DNA of 11,336 nucleotides from contig JAGRKR010000298.1 in NCBI GenBank assembly GCA_020442225.1, forward strand, positions 1 through 11,336. Direction: 5' to 3'. This stretch comes from Hyphomicrobiaceae bacterium. Its GTDB lineage: Bacteria > Pseudomonadota > Alphaproteobacteria > Rhizobiales > Hyphomicrobiaceae. This document shows, piece after piece, positions 1 through 6,439 of this stretch. How positions within the stretch are numbered: position 1 is the stretch's first letter; every line of letters begins with the position of its first letter. A program made the position numbers and the translations under genes. The notes below the pieces were generated by a model. The model saw only the letters and a list, made by a program, of their open reading frames with translations. It did not search any database and was not told where the DNA came from.

Positions 1-635
1 TGCTCGTGCTCGGGCTCTATTCGCCGCACTACATCAAGACCGTGGTGGGGCTGGCGGTCGCCCGCTGTATCCTCGGGTTCTTCGCCGGCTATCTCGCCTA
101 CCGCATCTGGCAAGCCTCTGCGCGCCTGCGCCTGCCGTGGCCGACCGTGGCGGAGGTCGGCACCGCGCTCGGTGTCGGCGTCTTCGTCTCGCTGGCCGGC
201 AGCGGGCCGTATTCGCTCCTGGCTCCGTTCGTCTTTCTGGCCGCCGTCTGGGTGTTCGCGTTCGAGGCCGGACCGCTGTCGCGACTGCTCAAGACCCGCC
301 CGCTCCAGTTCATCGGCGAGCTGTCCTACTCGATCTACATGGTTCACCTGATCATCGTCGTGGGCATCGCCATCGCCGCGAAGCTGCTCGTGCGCGTGAC
401 GGGCGTGAACGTCTTCGTGGACGTCACCCTCGCCGAGGCATCGCAGAAGGTGATCTCATTCGGCCATCCGCTGCTGATGGACCTGATGGCGCTCATCTAC
501 CTTGGCGTGGTGATCGGGGTTTCGGCTCTCACCTATCGCTACGTCGAGATCCCCGCGCGGCGCTACTTCAACGGGCTCTCCAACCGTTTCGGCGGGGGGC
601 GTCGGACGGCGCCGACGAACGAGCGGCTGGCCTGA
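1..635 (+). CDS. acyltransferase family 3 membrane protein, C-terminal part (5' truncated)
   Basis: This is the 3' end of an integral-membrane O-acyltransferase of the acyltransferase-3 family, whose members transfer acyl groups to sugars or surface polysaccharides in the inner membrane. The open frame is already running at the window edge (first whole codon at base 3), so the GTG at 6 need not be the start. About 210 residues are visible. Several hydrophobic segments are seen, and the segment reading QFIGELSYSIYMVHL is the family's C-terminal signature with its conserved Tyr and His. A late Y-x-x-x-E-I-P-A-R-R motif, also typical, follows the last membrane span. The catalytic N-terminal region is outside the window. 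The gene converges on the cytochrome gene with only 25 bases between them, and its function looks unrelated to the rest of the locus. The donor and acceptor are unknown. Confidence 0.85.
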   Translation, partial: LVLGLYSPHYIKTVVGLAVARCILGFFAGYLAYRIWQASARLRLPWPTVAEVGTALGVGVFVSLAGSGPYSLLAPFVFLAAVWVFAFEAGPLSRLLKTRPLQFIGELSYSIYMVHLIIVVGIAIAAKLLVRVTGVNVFVDVTLAEASQKVISFGHPLLMDLMALIYLGVVIGVSALTYRYVEIPARRYFNGLSNRFGGGRRTAPTNERLA

Positions 636-660
636 GCGAGGTTCCGCCCGCCGCGGCGCG

Positions 661-999
661 CTACTTCTGCCGCCGCAGCGTCATGACGAACGCGGCGATC
701 TCCGACGCCTCGTCGAGGGAGAGGTGATGATCCGGCATCATCGTGGGCTTCGAGCGCAGCCAGGACACCAGATGGTTGACTGTCTGGCCCGGCCGATTGG
801 CGATCGCCTCGAAGCTCGGCACGCCCATCGGGCCCTGCTTTTCACCCTGGCCGGCATTCATGTGGCAGGTGGCACACATGCGCAGCGCCATGGCGCGGCC
901 GCGCGCGACGTCGTCGGCGGCGCTCGCGGGAGCAGACGCGGAGATGACCAGCAACGCCGAGAGCGCGAGGGTCACGGTGCAGGCTGTTATCAGGCGCAT
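661..999 (-). CDS. small secreted c-type cytochrome
   Basis: A predicted 112-residue periplasmic monohaem cytochrome c (class I-like) that would carry electrons. Residues 1-27 form a signal peptide (MRL start, hydrophobic core, ASA cleavage site). The haem-binding motif C-A-T-C-H is at residues 42-46. A likely axial Met is in the T-M-M-P segment at 86-89, followed by a C-terminal helix (EASEIAAFVMTLRR) typical of class I cytochromes. I chose the ATG at 999 over an upstream in-frame start at 1074 because it opens directly into the signal peptide and has a GGAGGG ribosome site (1006-1011) six bases away. It lies 114 bases after the DAO-family flavoprotein gene on the same strand, so it may be read from that operon or from its own promoter. 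Serving as electron acceptor for the flavoproteins is an inference only. Confidence 0.85.
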   Translation of the reverse strand: MRLITACTVTLALSALLVISASAPASAADDVARGRAMALRMCATCHMNAGQGEKQGPMGVPSFEAIANRPGQTVNHLVSWLRSKPTMMPDHHLSLDEASEIAAFVMTLRRQK

Positions 1000-1037
1000 G
1001 GCAGGCCCTCCGTCACGGAGAATCGTCGACGGGCAGT

Positions 1038-1066
1038 ATGATACCCGCGAGACCTCCTGTCGCGAA
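1038..1066 (-). promoter_or_regulatory. possible promoter of the cytochrome c gene
   Basis: On the minus strand a TATCAT hexamer (1038-1043, five of six matches to the -10 consensus) follows a weak TTCGCG (1061-1066) after a 17-base spacer. It lies about 40 bases upstream of the cytochrome start. The -35 element is poor, so this is a tentative call. If real, it allows the cytochrome to be transcribed separately from the preceding catabolic operon. Confidence 0.3.
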
Positions 1067-1113
1067 GGCGCCACAGACCGAGATCAGCGCGGTGCTCGTG
1101 CGCCGCCGCCCGC

Positions 1114-2274
1114 TCAGGCGTGGCCGCTCGCGCCGCCGGTGGAGGTGCTGAACCGGCCGGGTGCGAAGGCGGCGATCGGCAGGGGCGTGTCGCCGTCGAC
1201 GATGAGATCGCTCATGATCTTGCCGACGATGGGACCGAGCGCGAAGCCGTGCGCGGAAAATCCGAACGCATGGAAGGCGTCGGGCGCCGCCGGACTCGGA
1301 CCGAGGATCGGCAGATGATCCGGGGTCATGCCCTCGATGCCGCACCAGGTCCGCGTGATCCGCACGTCGCGCATGAGCGGGAAGACATCGGTGACGGTGC
1401 GGGCGCTGATGGCGAGCTGCAACGGATCGGGGTGGGCGACCTCGTTGACGCGATCGACCGTGCCGCGATGCCCGCCGCCGATGAGCAGCGTGCCCGCTCG
1501 GGTCTGCTTGAAGGAGAGCTTGCGGCCGACGAGGCCGCATACCGGCGAGAGGAACCTTGGAATACGCTCCGTCACCATCATGGTCGGTGCTTCCATGACC
1601 AGCGGTATCGTGTCCCCGATCTGCGCCGCGATCTGGCTGCCCCAGGCGCCGGCGCAGTTGAGTAGAACGGGGGCTTCCGCCTGTTGCGCCCGCGTGCGCA
1701 CGCGCCAGCCCACCGCGCAGCGCTCGACCATCTGCACACGCTCGCCGATCAGGAAGGTGACGCCCTCCCTGCTGGCGCGGGCGTGGAAGGCACGGGTGGT
1801 GTGATAGGGGCTCGCGGACCCTTCGTTGCGCGCGATGAGGCCGCCGACACAGTGCGGCGCCACGTCCGGCACGATGGCGCGCAGGGCGTTCTGGCCGAGC
1901 AGCTCCTCGTGCGCGTAGCCGAGGTCGGCAATATCCCGCACCCGCTGCTCGAGCGCGGCCATGTCGGCCTCCGACTCCGCGATCCGGAGACTGCCGCCGG
2001 TGTGGAATTCGCAGTCCGCCCCCAGCCAGTCCTCGATGCCGCGCCACAGCTCGAGCGAAGCGCGGGCGAGCGGTATCTCGGCGGGATGGCGCCAGAGGCT
2101 GCGTACGCCGCCGGCATTGACGCCGGAGGCGTGTGCCGCGGGCGTGTTCTTCTCGATGACCAGCACGCGGCGGCCGCGCAGTGCCAGATTGAGCGCCGAC
2201 GAGGTGCCCTGGATGCCGGCGCCGATGACGATGACGTCGTAGCTGCCGAGCGGCGCGGACGCTGGCGGTGTCAT
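1114..2274 (-). CDS. FAD-dependent oxidoreductase, DAO family (D-amino acid / sarcosine oxidase-like)
   Basis: A 386-residue flavoprotein of the DAO family, which oxidizes the C-N bond of amino acids or N-alkylated amino acids to an imine. The N-terminal Rossmann motif G18-A-G-I-Q-G23 is followed by an acidic residue (E41) for the FAD ribose, then a S-G-V-N-A-G-G-V-R segment (50-58) of the kind seen near the flavin in sarcosine oxidase beta-like proteins. The C-terminal GFSAHGFALGP motif is the usual second FAD-contacting segment. The ATG at 2274 is chosen because translation upstream of it is low-complexity Arg-rich shadow sequence and because it overlaps the stop of the enolase-superfamily gene as ATGA, which indicates translational coupling. 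It is a second paralogue of the beta-like flavoprotein at 5164-6282. No membrane span or signal peptide is seen, so it is probably cytoplasmic. The substrate is not determined. Confidence 0.88.
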   Translation of the reverse strand: MTPPASAPLGSYDVIVIGAGIQGTSSALNLALRGRRVLVIEKNTPAAHASGVNAGGVRSLWRHPAEIPLARASLELWRGIEDWLGADCEFHTGGSLRIAESEADMAALEQRVRDIADLGYAHEELLGQNALRAIVPDVAPHCVGGLIARNEGSASPYHTTRAFHARASREGVTFLIGERVQMVERCAVGWRVRTRAQQAEAPVLLNCAGAWGSQIAAQIGDTIPLVMEAPTMMVTERIPRFLSPVCGLVGRKLSFKQTRAGTLLIGGGHRGTVDRVNEVAHPDPLQLAISARTVTDVFPLMRDVRITRTWCGIEGMTPDHLPILGPSPAAPDAFHAFGFSAHGFALGPIVGKIMSDLIVDGDTPLPIAAFAPGRFSTSTGGASGHA

Positions 2275-3398
2275 GTGACCTCGAAGCTGCTGCGGGCGTG
2301 CGTGGCGAGCACGCCGTCGTCGATGCTCACCCCGAGACCGGGTGCGTCCGAGACGTAGGCGTAGCCGTCGCGCAGGCGCTTGGGAAAATCGGTGAAGTCG
2401 GCGCTCATGCGCAAAGTCGACATGTAGGCGTGACCCGACGGGATGAGCCTCTGCGTGACGGCGCCGAGATGCAGCAGCGCCGCTTGCGTCACGCCGAACT
2501 CCAGCATGGAGTTCATGCGGCATTCGAGCTGCGCCGCCTCGATGATCGAGACGATGCGATGCGCCTTGGTCAGGCCCCCGTTCTTGGACGCCTTCACGCT
2601 ATAGGCGTCGACAGCGCCGCGAGCGACGAGCTGGAGGGCATCGCCGGCCGTGATGACGGATTCGTCCGCCGAGATCGGAACGGTGCTTTTCGCGCGTATG
2701 CGCTGCAGCGCCTCGTGCTCGCCGGCTGGGACGGGCTGCTCGAGCAGCTCGAGGAAGGTGCCCTCGACGCCCGCCGTGAACTCTACCGCCTCGGCTTCGC
2801 TCCAGCCCTGATTGGCGTCGGCGACCAGATGCACCTTGCCGGCGTAGCGCTCGGACAGCTTGTGGACGCGCTTGATCTCGTCGGGGATCGGGTTGCGGCC
2901 CATCTTGGCCATGAACGAGCGGAAGCCGAGCGCCGTACGCGCCTCGATGACCTCCATGTCCTCCTCGGCCGTGCCGCTGCCGAGCGGGAAGCTCAGCAGC
3001 ACCCGTTCGCGCAACTTGCCGCCGAGCAGAGCGTGCACAGGCACGCCGTAGCTCTTGCCGGCGAGGTCGAAGAGCGCCATGTCGATGGCCCCTTTGGCCA
3101 TCAGGTGGCCGTCGAGCACGTCGTCCATCTCGCGCTCTAGACGCTTGATCTCGCGGGGATCACTGCCGATCAGCGCCGGCCCGAGCCGATCGCGAATGGC
3201 CTGGATCGTGCCCTCCACGGTATCGGCCGTGAACGGGTGGTGTGGATCGGCCTCGCCGTAGCCGACCAGGCCCGTATCCGTGGTCAATCTGACGACGACG
3301 GCGTCGGCGCTGCTGACGGTGCCGTAGACGCGCGAGAGCTTGTAGGGAACCGAGAGCGGGATGGAGACGTGCACGCCGCGGATTGCAGTAATGCGCAT
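2271..3398 (-). CDS. enolase-superfamily enzyme, muconate-lactonizing subgroup (probable epimerase/racemase or isomerase)
   Basis: A 375-residue member of the mandelate racemase/muconate lactonizing enzyme group. These enzymes abstract the proton alpha to a carboxylate with help from a bound metal ion. Visible catalytic positions fit the MLE subgroup: K165 on the second barrel strand, metal ligands D194 (in VADANQ), E220 (in LLEQP) and D245 (in ISADES), and K269 on the sixth strand (VKASKNGG). From memory these lie four residues before K169, D198, E224, D249 and K273 of Pseudomonas muconate cycloisomerase. The first Lys of the usual KxK pair is Met (M163). The Asp-x-Asp motif of dipeptide epimerases was not seen after strand eight. 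The ATG at 3398 has a GAGGA ribosome site seven bases upstream. The gene follows the alpha-like subunit by 50 bases and overlaps the next flavoprotein by four, so it probably prepares or inverts a substrate that the flavoproteins oxidize. Confidence 0.88.
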   Translation of the reverse strand: MRITAIRGVHVSIPLSVPYKLSRVYGTVSSADAVVVRLTTDTGLVGYGEADPHHPFTADTVEGTIQAIRDRLGPALIGSDPREIKRLEREMDDVLDGHLMAKGAIDMALFDLAGKSYGVPVHALLGGKLRERVLLSFPLGSGTAEEDMEVIEARTALGFRSFMAKMGRNPIPDEIKRVHKLSERYAGKVHLVADANQGWSEAEAVEFTAGVEGTFLELLEQPVPAGEHEALQRIRAKSTVPISADESVITAGDALQLVARGAVDAYSVKASKNGGLTKAHRIVSIIEAAQLECRMNSMLEFGVTQAALLHLGAVTQRLIPSGHAYMSTLRMSADFTDFPKRLRDGYAYVSDAPGLGVSIDDGVLATHARSSFEVT

Positions 3399-3448
3399 GA
3401 GATCGTCCTCACACTCGGCTTTGCCCGGTCGCTCGCGGCGGCGAACGC

Positions 3449-4861
3449 TCAGGCCGGCGTCACGTCCTCGTCTGCCTCGAGCGCCGCCAGCGCCGACAAC
3501 GGCAGCGGCTTGATCGGCGAGCGAATGCGGTAGTAGCCGACCTCTTCCACCGAGCGGCCAAGCTCTTTGGCCATGACTTCGGCGACGGTCAGCCCGCACA
3601 TGCGGCCCTGGCACGGCCCCATGCCGCAGCGCGAGAAGGCCTTGAGCTGGTTCGGCCCTTCTGAGCCGGTGCGCACGCACTCGCGAATCTCGGCGACATC
3701 CACCTCCTCGCAGCGGCAGACGATGGTCTGGGGATCGGACGGGCAGATCGTCTCGGCGGGCGGGGCATAGAGCTGGTCGAGCAGGGGACGAATGCGCTGC
3801 TGCCGCTTCCTGGCCGCGAGATGCGGCTCGGCGGCCTGGTCGCGCTCGTCAGCCGACAGCGCGCCGAGCTGCGTTGCGACCTGCAAGCCGACCAGATGAC
3901 CGCTGGCGCTGGCCGCTTCCGCTCCGTCGATGCCGGCGCCGTCGCCGGCGATCAGGATGCCCTCGGCGCTGGTCTCGCCCCACGGCCCGCTGGTGGGCCT
4001 CCAGTAGCGCTGGTTGTCCACCCACTCGTGGGCGAGCTCGAGGGAGCGGGTCAGTTGCACGTTCGGCACGATGCCCTCGTGCAGCAACAGAACGTCACCG
4101 GCGATCTCCTGCTCGCTGCCGCCGAGGTTGAAGCGGATGGCTTCGAATCGATCCGTGCCGATCGCCTTGAGGCCGCTGACGCCACGATGCACGGGAATGC
4201 CGCTCTTGCTGATCTCGCCGTGCATCTTGAGGCCCTTGGCGAGCAGCCCACCCGCCAGCAGCGCGCCCGGCAGCTTGGTCGCCGCCGCGAGATAGGCCTG
4301 CTTGGTCGTGGTCTCCAGGTAACCGCGAATGTCGGCGCCCGCCTTCATGAGCTGTCCGGCGACGAGCATCAGCAGGGGGCCGCTGCCGGCGAGGATGACG
4401 CGCCCTTTTGGAATCGAGCCATCGGCCTTGAGCAAGACCTGTGCGCCGCCAGCCGTCATGATGCCGGGCAGTGTCCAGCCGGGTATGGGGACCGGCCGTT
4501 CGTAAGCGCCGGTGGCGATGATCAGGCGCCGCGTCGAGCGGAGTACGGCCTTGCCGTCCTTGAGGTAGCCGACTGCGAGAGGGCTCTTCGCCACGGTCCA
4601 CACGGTGGCGCCGGGCGTGTAGTCGAGCTGCGCCGCCCTGAAGGCGTCGGCATGCTTGCGGCCCGCCCAGTAGTCGGCGCCGAGCACGTCGGCGTCGGCA
4701 TCCGACGGTGGCCGGCCACTCTCTATCGCGCGGTAGATCTGGCCGCCCGGAGCCGGCTGCTCGTCGAGGACTTGTACGCGGAGCCCGTGGCTGGCCGCCT
4801 CGGTGGCGGCGGCCATGCCGGCCGGTCCGGCGCCGATCACGATGACATCAAGCGCGGCCAC
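3449..4861 (-). CDS. heterotrimeric amino-acid/amine dehydrogenase alpha-like subunit (HcnB/OoxA-like, FAD/NAD(P)-binding)
   Basis: A 470-residue pyridine-nucleotide-disulfide-oxidoreductase-type flavoprotein matching HcnB of hydrogen cyanide synthase, OoxA of octopine oxidase and the alpha subunit of D-hydroxyproline dehydrogenase. Seen in order: FAD Rossmann motif G10-A-G-P-A-G15; an IIATGAYERP segment (114-123); a second nucleotide-binding stretch G153-RVILAGSGP (153-162); a GILIAGDGAGIDGAE segment (301-315) of the second FAD motif; and a C-terminal Cys-rich BFD-like [2Fe-2S] region with C382, C384, C412 and C417 in the expected CxC...Cx4C pattern, plus C395 and C422. The start is GTG at 4861, supported by CCTCC on the plus strand (GGAGG on the message, 4868-4872) six bases upstream. 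It overlaps the gamma-like gene by 14 bases, consistent with co-translation and complex assembly. Probably cytoplasmic or loosely attached to the inner membrane. Confidence 0.9.
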   Translation of the reverse strand: MAALDVIVIGAGPAGMAAATEAASHGLRVQVLDEQPAPGGQIYRAIESGRPPSDADADVLGADYWAGRKHADAFRAAQLDYTPGATVWTVAKSPLAVGYLKDGKAVLRSTRRLIIATGAYERPVPIPGWTLPGIMTAGGAQVLLKADGSIPKGRVILAGSGPLLMLVAGQLMKAGADIRGYLETTTKQAYLAAATKLPGALLAGGLLAKGLKMHGEISKSGIPVHRGVSGLKAIGTDRFEAIRFNLGGSEQEIAGDVLLLHEGIVPNVQLTRSLELAHEWVDNQRYWRPTSGPWGETSAEGILIAGDGAGIDGAEAASASGHLVGLQVATQLGALSADERDQAAEPHLAARKRQQRIRPLLDQLYAPPAETICPSDPQTIVCRCEEVDVAEIRECVRTGSEGPNQLKAFSRCGMGPCQGRMCGLTVAEVMAKELGRSVEEVGYYRIRSPIKPLPLSALAALEADEDVTPA

Positions 4862-5183
4862 GGGCAGCCTCCGACGGTTGGCTGGATTGGTCAGGCCGGG
4901 ACTGGGAGCGCACGCTCATGCCGTCGCGGACCTGGATCATGCACGCCTGCTGGTTCGGCATGCCGTCGATCTCCATCAGGCATTCGAAGCAGACGCCCAT
5001 CATGCAGTAGGGGGCTCGCGGGGCGCCGCTGACGGGCGATTGGCGCGTCGACACGGCTCCGGCGCGCAGGACGGCCGCGGCGACGGTATCGCCCTCGATC
5101 GCCGCGATCTCGCGCCCATCGAAGCTCAGAGTCACGGCGCGCATGCCGCCCTCGCGCTTCCAGTCAGGCCTTCGGCTGAGCAT
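4848..5183 (-). CDS. (2Fe-2S)-binding gamma-like subunit (HcnA-like)
   Basis: A 111-residue plant-type ferredoxin-fold protein that passes electrons between flavin centres of the heterotrimeric dehydrogenase. The cluster ligands are C60, C65, C68 and C81, spaced Cx4Cx2Cx12C, and a beta-grasp beginning (VTLSFDGREIAAIEGDTVAAAVLRAG, 17-42) precedes them. I keep the ATG at 5183: it has a GGAGAG five bases upstream and the early SRRPD stretch resembles the FRRLPD start common in this family. A second ATG at 5144, with GAGGG upstream, would give 98 residues and also keep the whole domain. The gene overlaps the beta-like flavoprotein gene by 20 bases and the alpha-like gene by 14, forming a compact beta-gamma-alpha cluster. 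The last 20 residues or so are polar and probably disordered. Confidence 0.88.
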   Translation of the reverse strand: MLSRRPDWKREGGMRAVTLSFDGREIAAIEGDTVAAAVLRAGAVSTRQSPVSGAPRAPYCMMGVCFECLMEIDGMPNQQACMIQVRDGMSVRSQSRPDQSSQPSEAARGRA

Positions 5184-6282
5184 CGAATCTCTCCGGTGTG
5201 AAGTAGGCGAGCTCGGCGGGCTGCACGCCCGTGAGCACCCATTGCGGCAGGAGCCGTGCGTGCATGGCGGCCAGCGTCACGCCGCTGTGGCAGGTAGCAG
5301 CGTAGGCGCCGGGATGCACCTTGGACTCGGCGTAGATCGGCACGCCGTCGGGCGTCAGGATGCGGAGTGCGGCCCACGCCCGCAGGAGCTGCAACTCGCC
5401 GACGACAGGGAAGGTCTCGATGGCGCGCGCCGCCATCTTGCGGATGCCGCCGACCGACGTGGTGGTGTCGTAGCCGACTTCCTCGTTGGTGACGCCAACC
5501 ATGATGCTGCCTTCGGCCGTCTGCCGCAGGCCGCTCATGGGATAGGGGAGCAGGCTATGCGTGCGCTCCGTGACCAGCACCTGGCCGCGCTGCGGCCGTA
5601 TCGGCACGTTGAGGCCGACCATCTGGCCGAGCTTCTGAGTGCCGAGGCCGGCGGCGAGCACGATCTTGTCGGAGCTGTAGGTGCCGCTGCCGGTGACGAC
5701 CTCGAAGCCCTGAGACAGCGGCCTGATCTGCCCGACCGTCTGCCCCGGCGAGATCTCGCCGCCATTGCGGCGGATGCCCTCGATGAGGCTGCGCAGAAGA
5801 TAGAGAGGGTTCGCATGCCCATCCATCGGGCTGAAGGAGGCGCCGGTCACGCGCGGTCCGAGCGGCGCGTTCGGGAAGAGCTGCTGAAGCTCGCCGCGAT
5901 CGATGAACCGGCAGTCGTAGCCGGCGTTGCCGGCCTGCTGGCGGAAGCGCTCGATGTAGCTGATGCGCTCCTCTGCCTCCTTGTCGCCGATGCAGATCCG
6001 CAGACCGCCGTTGCGCTCGAAGTCGACGTCGATCCCGGTTCGCTCGGTCAACTCGTCGGCAAGCGCTCGCCAACCGTCGACGGAGCCGCGGCTCAGCTCG
6101 AAGTAGGGCTGCACGCCGAAGCCCTTGGTTTGCACCCAGGTCAGCCCGAAATTGCCGCGCGCGGCACGAAACGCCATGTCGCCTTCGTCGATGATGCGGA
6201 CCTTGGCCCCCGATCGCGACAACCCATAGGCGATCGCCGCGCCGACCATCCCGCCACCGACGACAATCACGTCCGACCGCAT
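5164..6282 (-). CDS. heterotrimeric dehydrogenase beta-like subunit, DAO family (HcnC/OoxB-like)
   Basis: A 372-residue FAD protein and the probable catalytic subunit of the heterotrimer, where the substrate C-N bond is oxidized. The N-terminal motif G9-G-G-M-V-G14 binds FAD and D29-E30 ends the second strand. A R-G-N-F-G-L-T-W-V-Q segment follows near residue 40-50, characteristic of HcnC/OoxB-type proteins, and a C-terminal C-H-S-G-V-T-L-A segment is the second flavin-contacting motif. I chose the ATG at 6282, which has GAGG eight bases upstream, over an in-frame GTG at 6303 with no clear ribosome site. It is first in the operon and is preceded by a LysR-type box and a TTGACT element. It could be catalytically alike to HcnC, opine oxidase or D-hydroxyproline dehydrogenase; sequence alone does not separate these. 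Confidence 0.9.
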   Translation of the reverse strand: MRSDVIVVGGGMVGAAIAYGLSRSGAKVRIIDEGDMAFRAARGNFGLTWVQTKGFGVQPYFELSRGSVDGWRALADELTERTGIDVDFERNGGLRICIGDKEAEERISYIERFRQQAGNAGYDCRFIDRGELQQLFPNAPLGPRVTGASFSPMDGHANPLYLLRSLIEGIRRNGGEISPGQTVGQIRPLSQGFEVVTGSGTYSSDKIVLAAGLGTQKLGQMVGLNVPIRPQRGQVLVTERTHSLLPYPMSGLRQTAEGSIMVGVTNEEVGYDTTTSVGGIRKMAARAIETFPVVGELQLLRAWAALRILTPDGVPIYAESKVHPGAYAATCHSGVTLAAMHARLLPQWVLTGVQPAELAYFTPERFDAQPKA

Positions 6283-6365
6283 GCTTGGAGCCTCGTTCGC
6301 CACTCTGTCGTGCAGAGTTCTGGTCGCAGTGTCCCGACAGAGCCGAAGGATGGTAGAGGCAGTGG

Positions 6366-6413
6366 CATCAAGTCAAATAAGTATCTTTGCCGCCGCTATA
6401 AAGCGACTTGATG
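6366..6413. repeat. 9-bp perfect inverted repeat with a 30-base centre
   Basis: CATCAAGTC (6366-6374) and GACTTGATG (6405-6413) are exact reverse complements. The right arm lies inside the candidate LysR box and the left arm covers the -35-like TTGACT on the minus strand, so the two arms coincide with the two sites a LysR tetramer would contact. The 30-base centre makes a transcription terminator for lysR unlikely. A second dimeric regulator is another possibility. Confidence 0.5.
6371..6376 (-). promoter_or_regulatory. -35-like TTGACT of the dehydrogenase operon
   Basis: On the minus strand TTGACT starts exactly 22 bases after the A of the LysR-type box and is followed, 13 bases later, by TCTA. 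The divergent transporter promoter has the same elements at the same spacing. Across the 14 positions from ATTTGAC onward, 11 bases are shared between the two promoters. No good -10 hexamer is seen, as expected for a promoter that needs an activator. A transcript would start near 6340 and have a leader of about 60 bases. Confidence 0.5.
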
Positions 6414-6414
6414 G
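6397..6414 (-). promoter_or_regulatory. candidate LysR-type T-N11-A operator upstream of the dehydrogenase operon
   Basis: The plus-strand sequence TATAAAGCGACTTGATGG contains T6399-N11-A6411 and matches the box in the lysR-transporter gap at 12 of 18 positions, including both half sites (ATAAAGC and T-ATGG). It is centred about 31 bases upstream of a TTGACT, where the primary LysR-protein site (near -65) is expected. It lies between the lysR stop and the first dehydrogenase gene, about 115 bases from that start codon. Confidence 0.55.
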
Positions 6415-6439
6415 GGCAGCGGCATGGCTCGCGCCCGGC

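Noticed and set aside
636..660. Possible terminator between the convergent acyltransferase and cytochrome genes
   Set aside because: The gap is GC-rich with a short CCGCCGCGGCG palindrome, but there is no real stem plus T-run.
2275..2523. 83-codon N-terminal extension of the DAO flavoprotein
   Set aside because: The extension overlaps the enolase-superfamily gene and is Arg/His-rich without a fold; the ATG at 2274 opens directly before the FAD motif.
3399..3680. 94-codon N-terminal extension of the enolase-superfamily gene
   Set aside because: It overlaps the end of the alpha-like subunit gene and is low-complexity; the ATG at 3398 with its ribosome site matches the normal family start.
3821..5032. 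403-codon plus-strand frame over the alpha- and gamma-like subunit genes
   Set aside because: Composition-driven shadow of two genes with intact Cys and FAD motifs on the other strand.
5143..6411. 422-codon plus-strand frame over the beta-like flavoprotein gene
   Set aside because: It runs opposite a clear FAD protein, has no motif and lacks a convincing ribosome site; it also runs through the promoter region.
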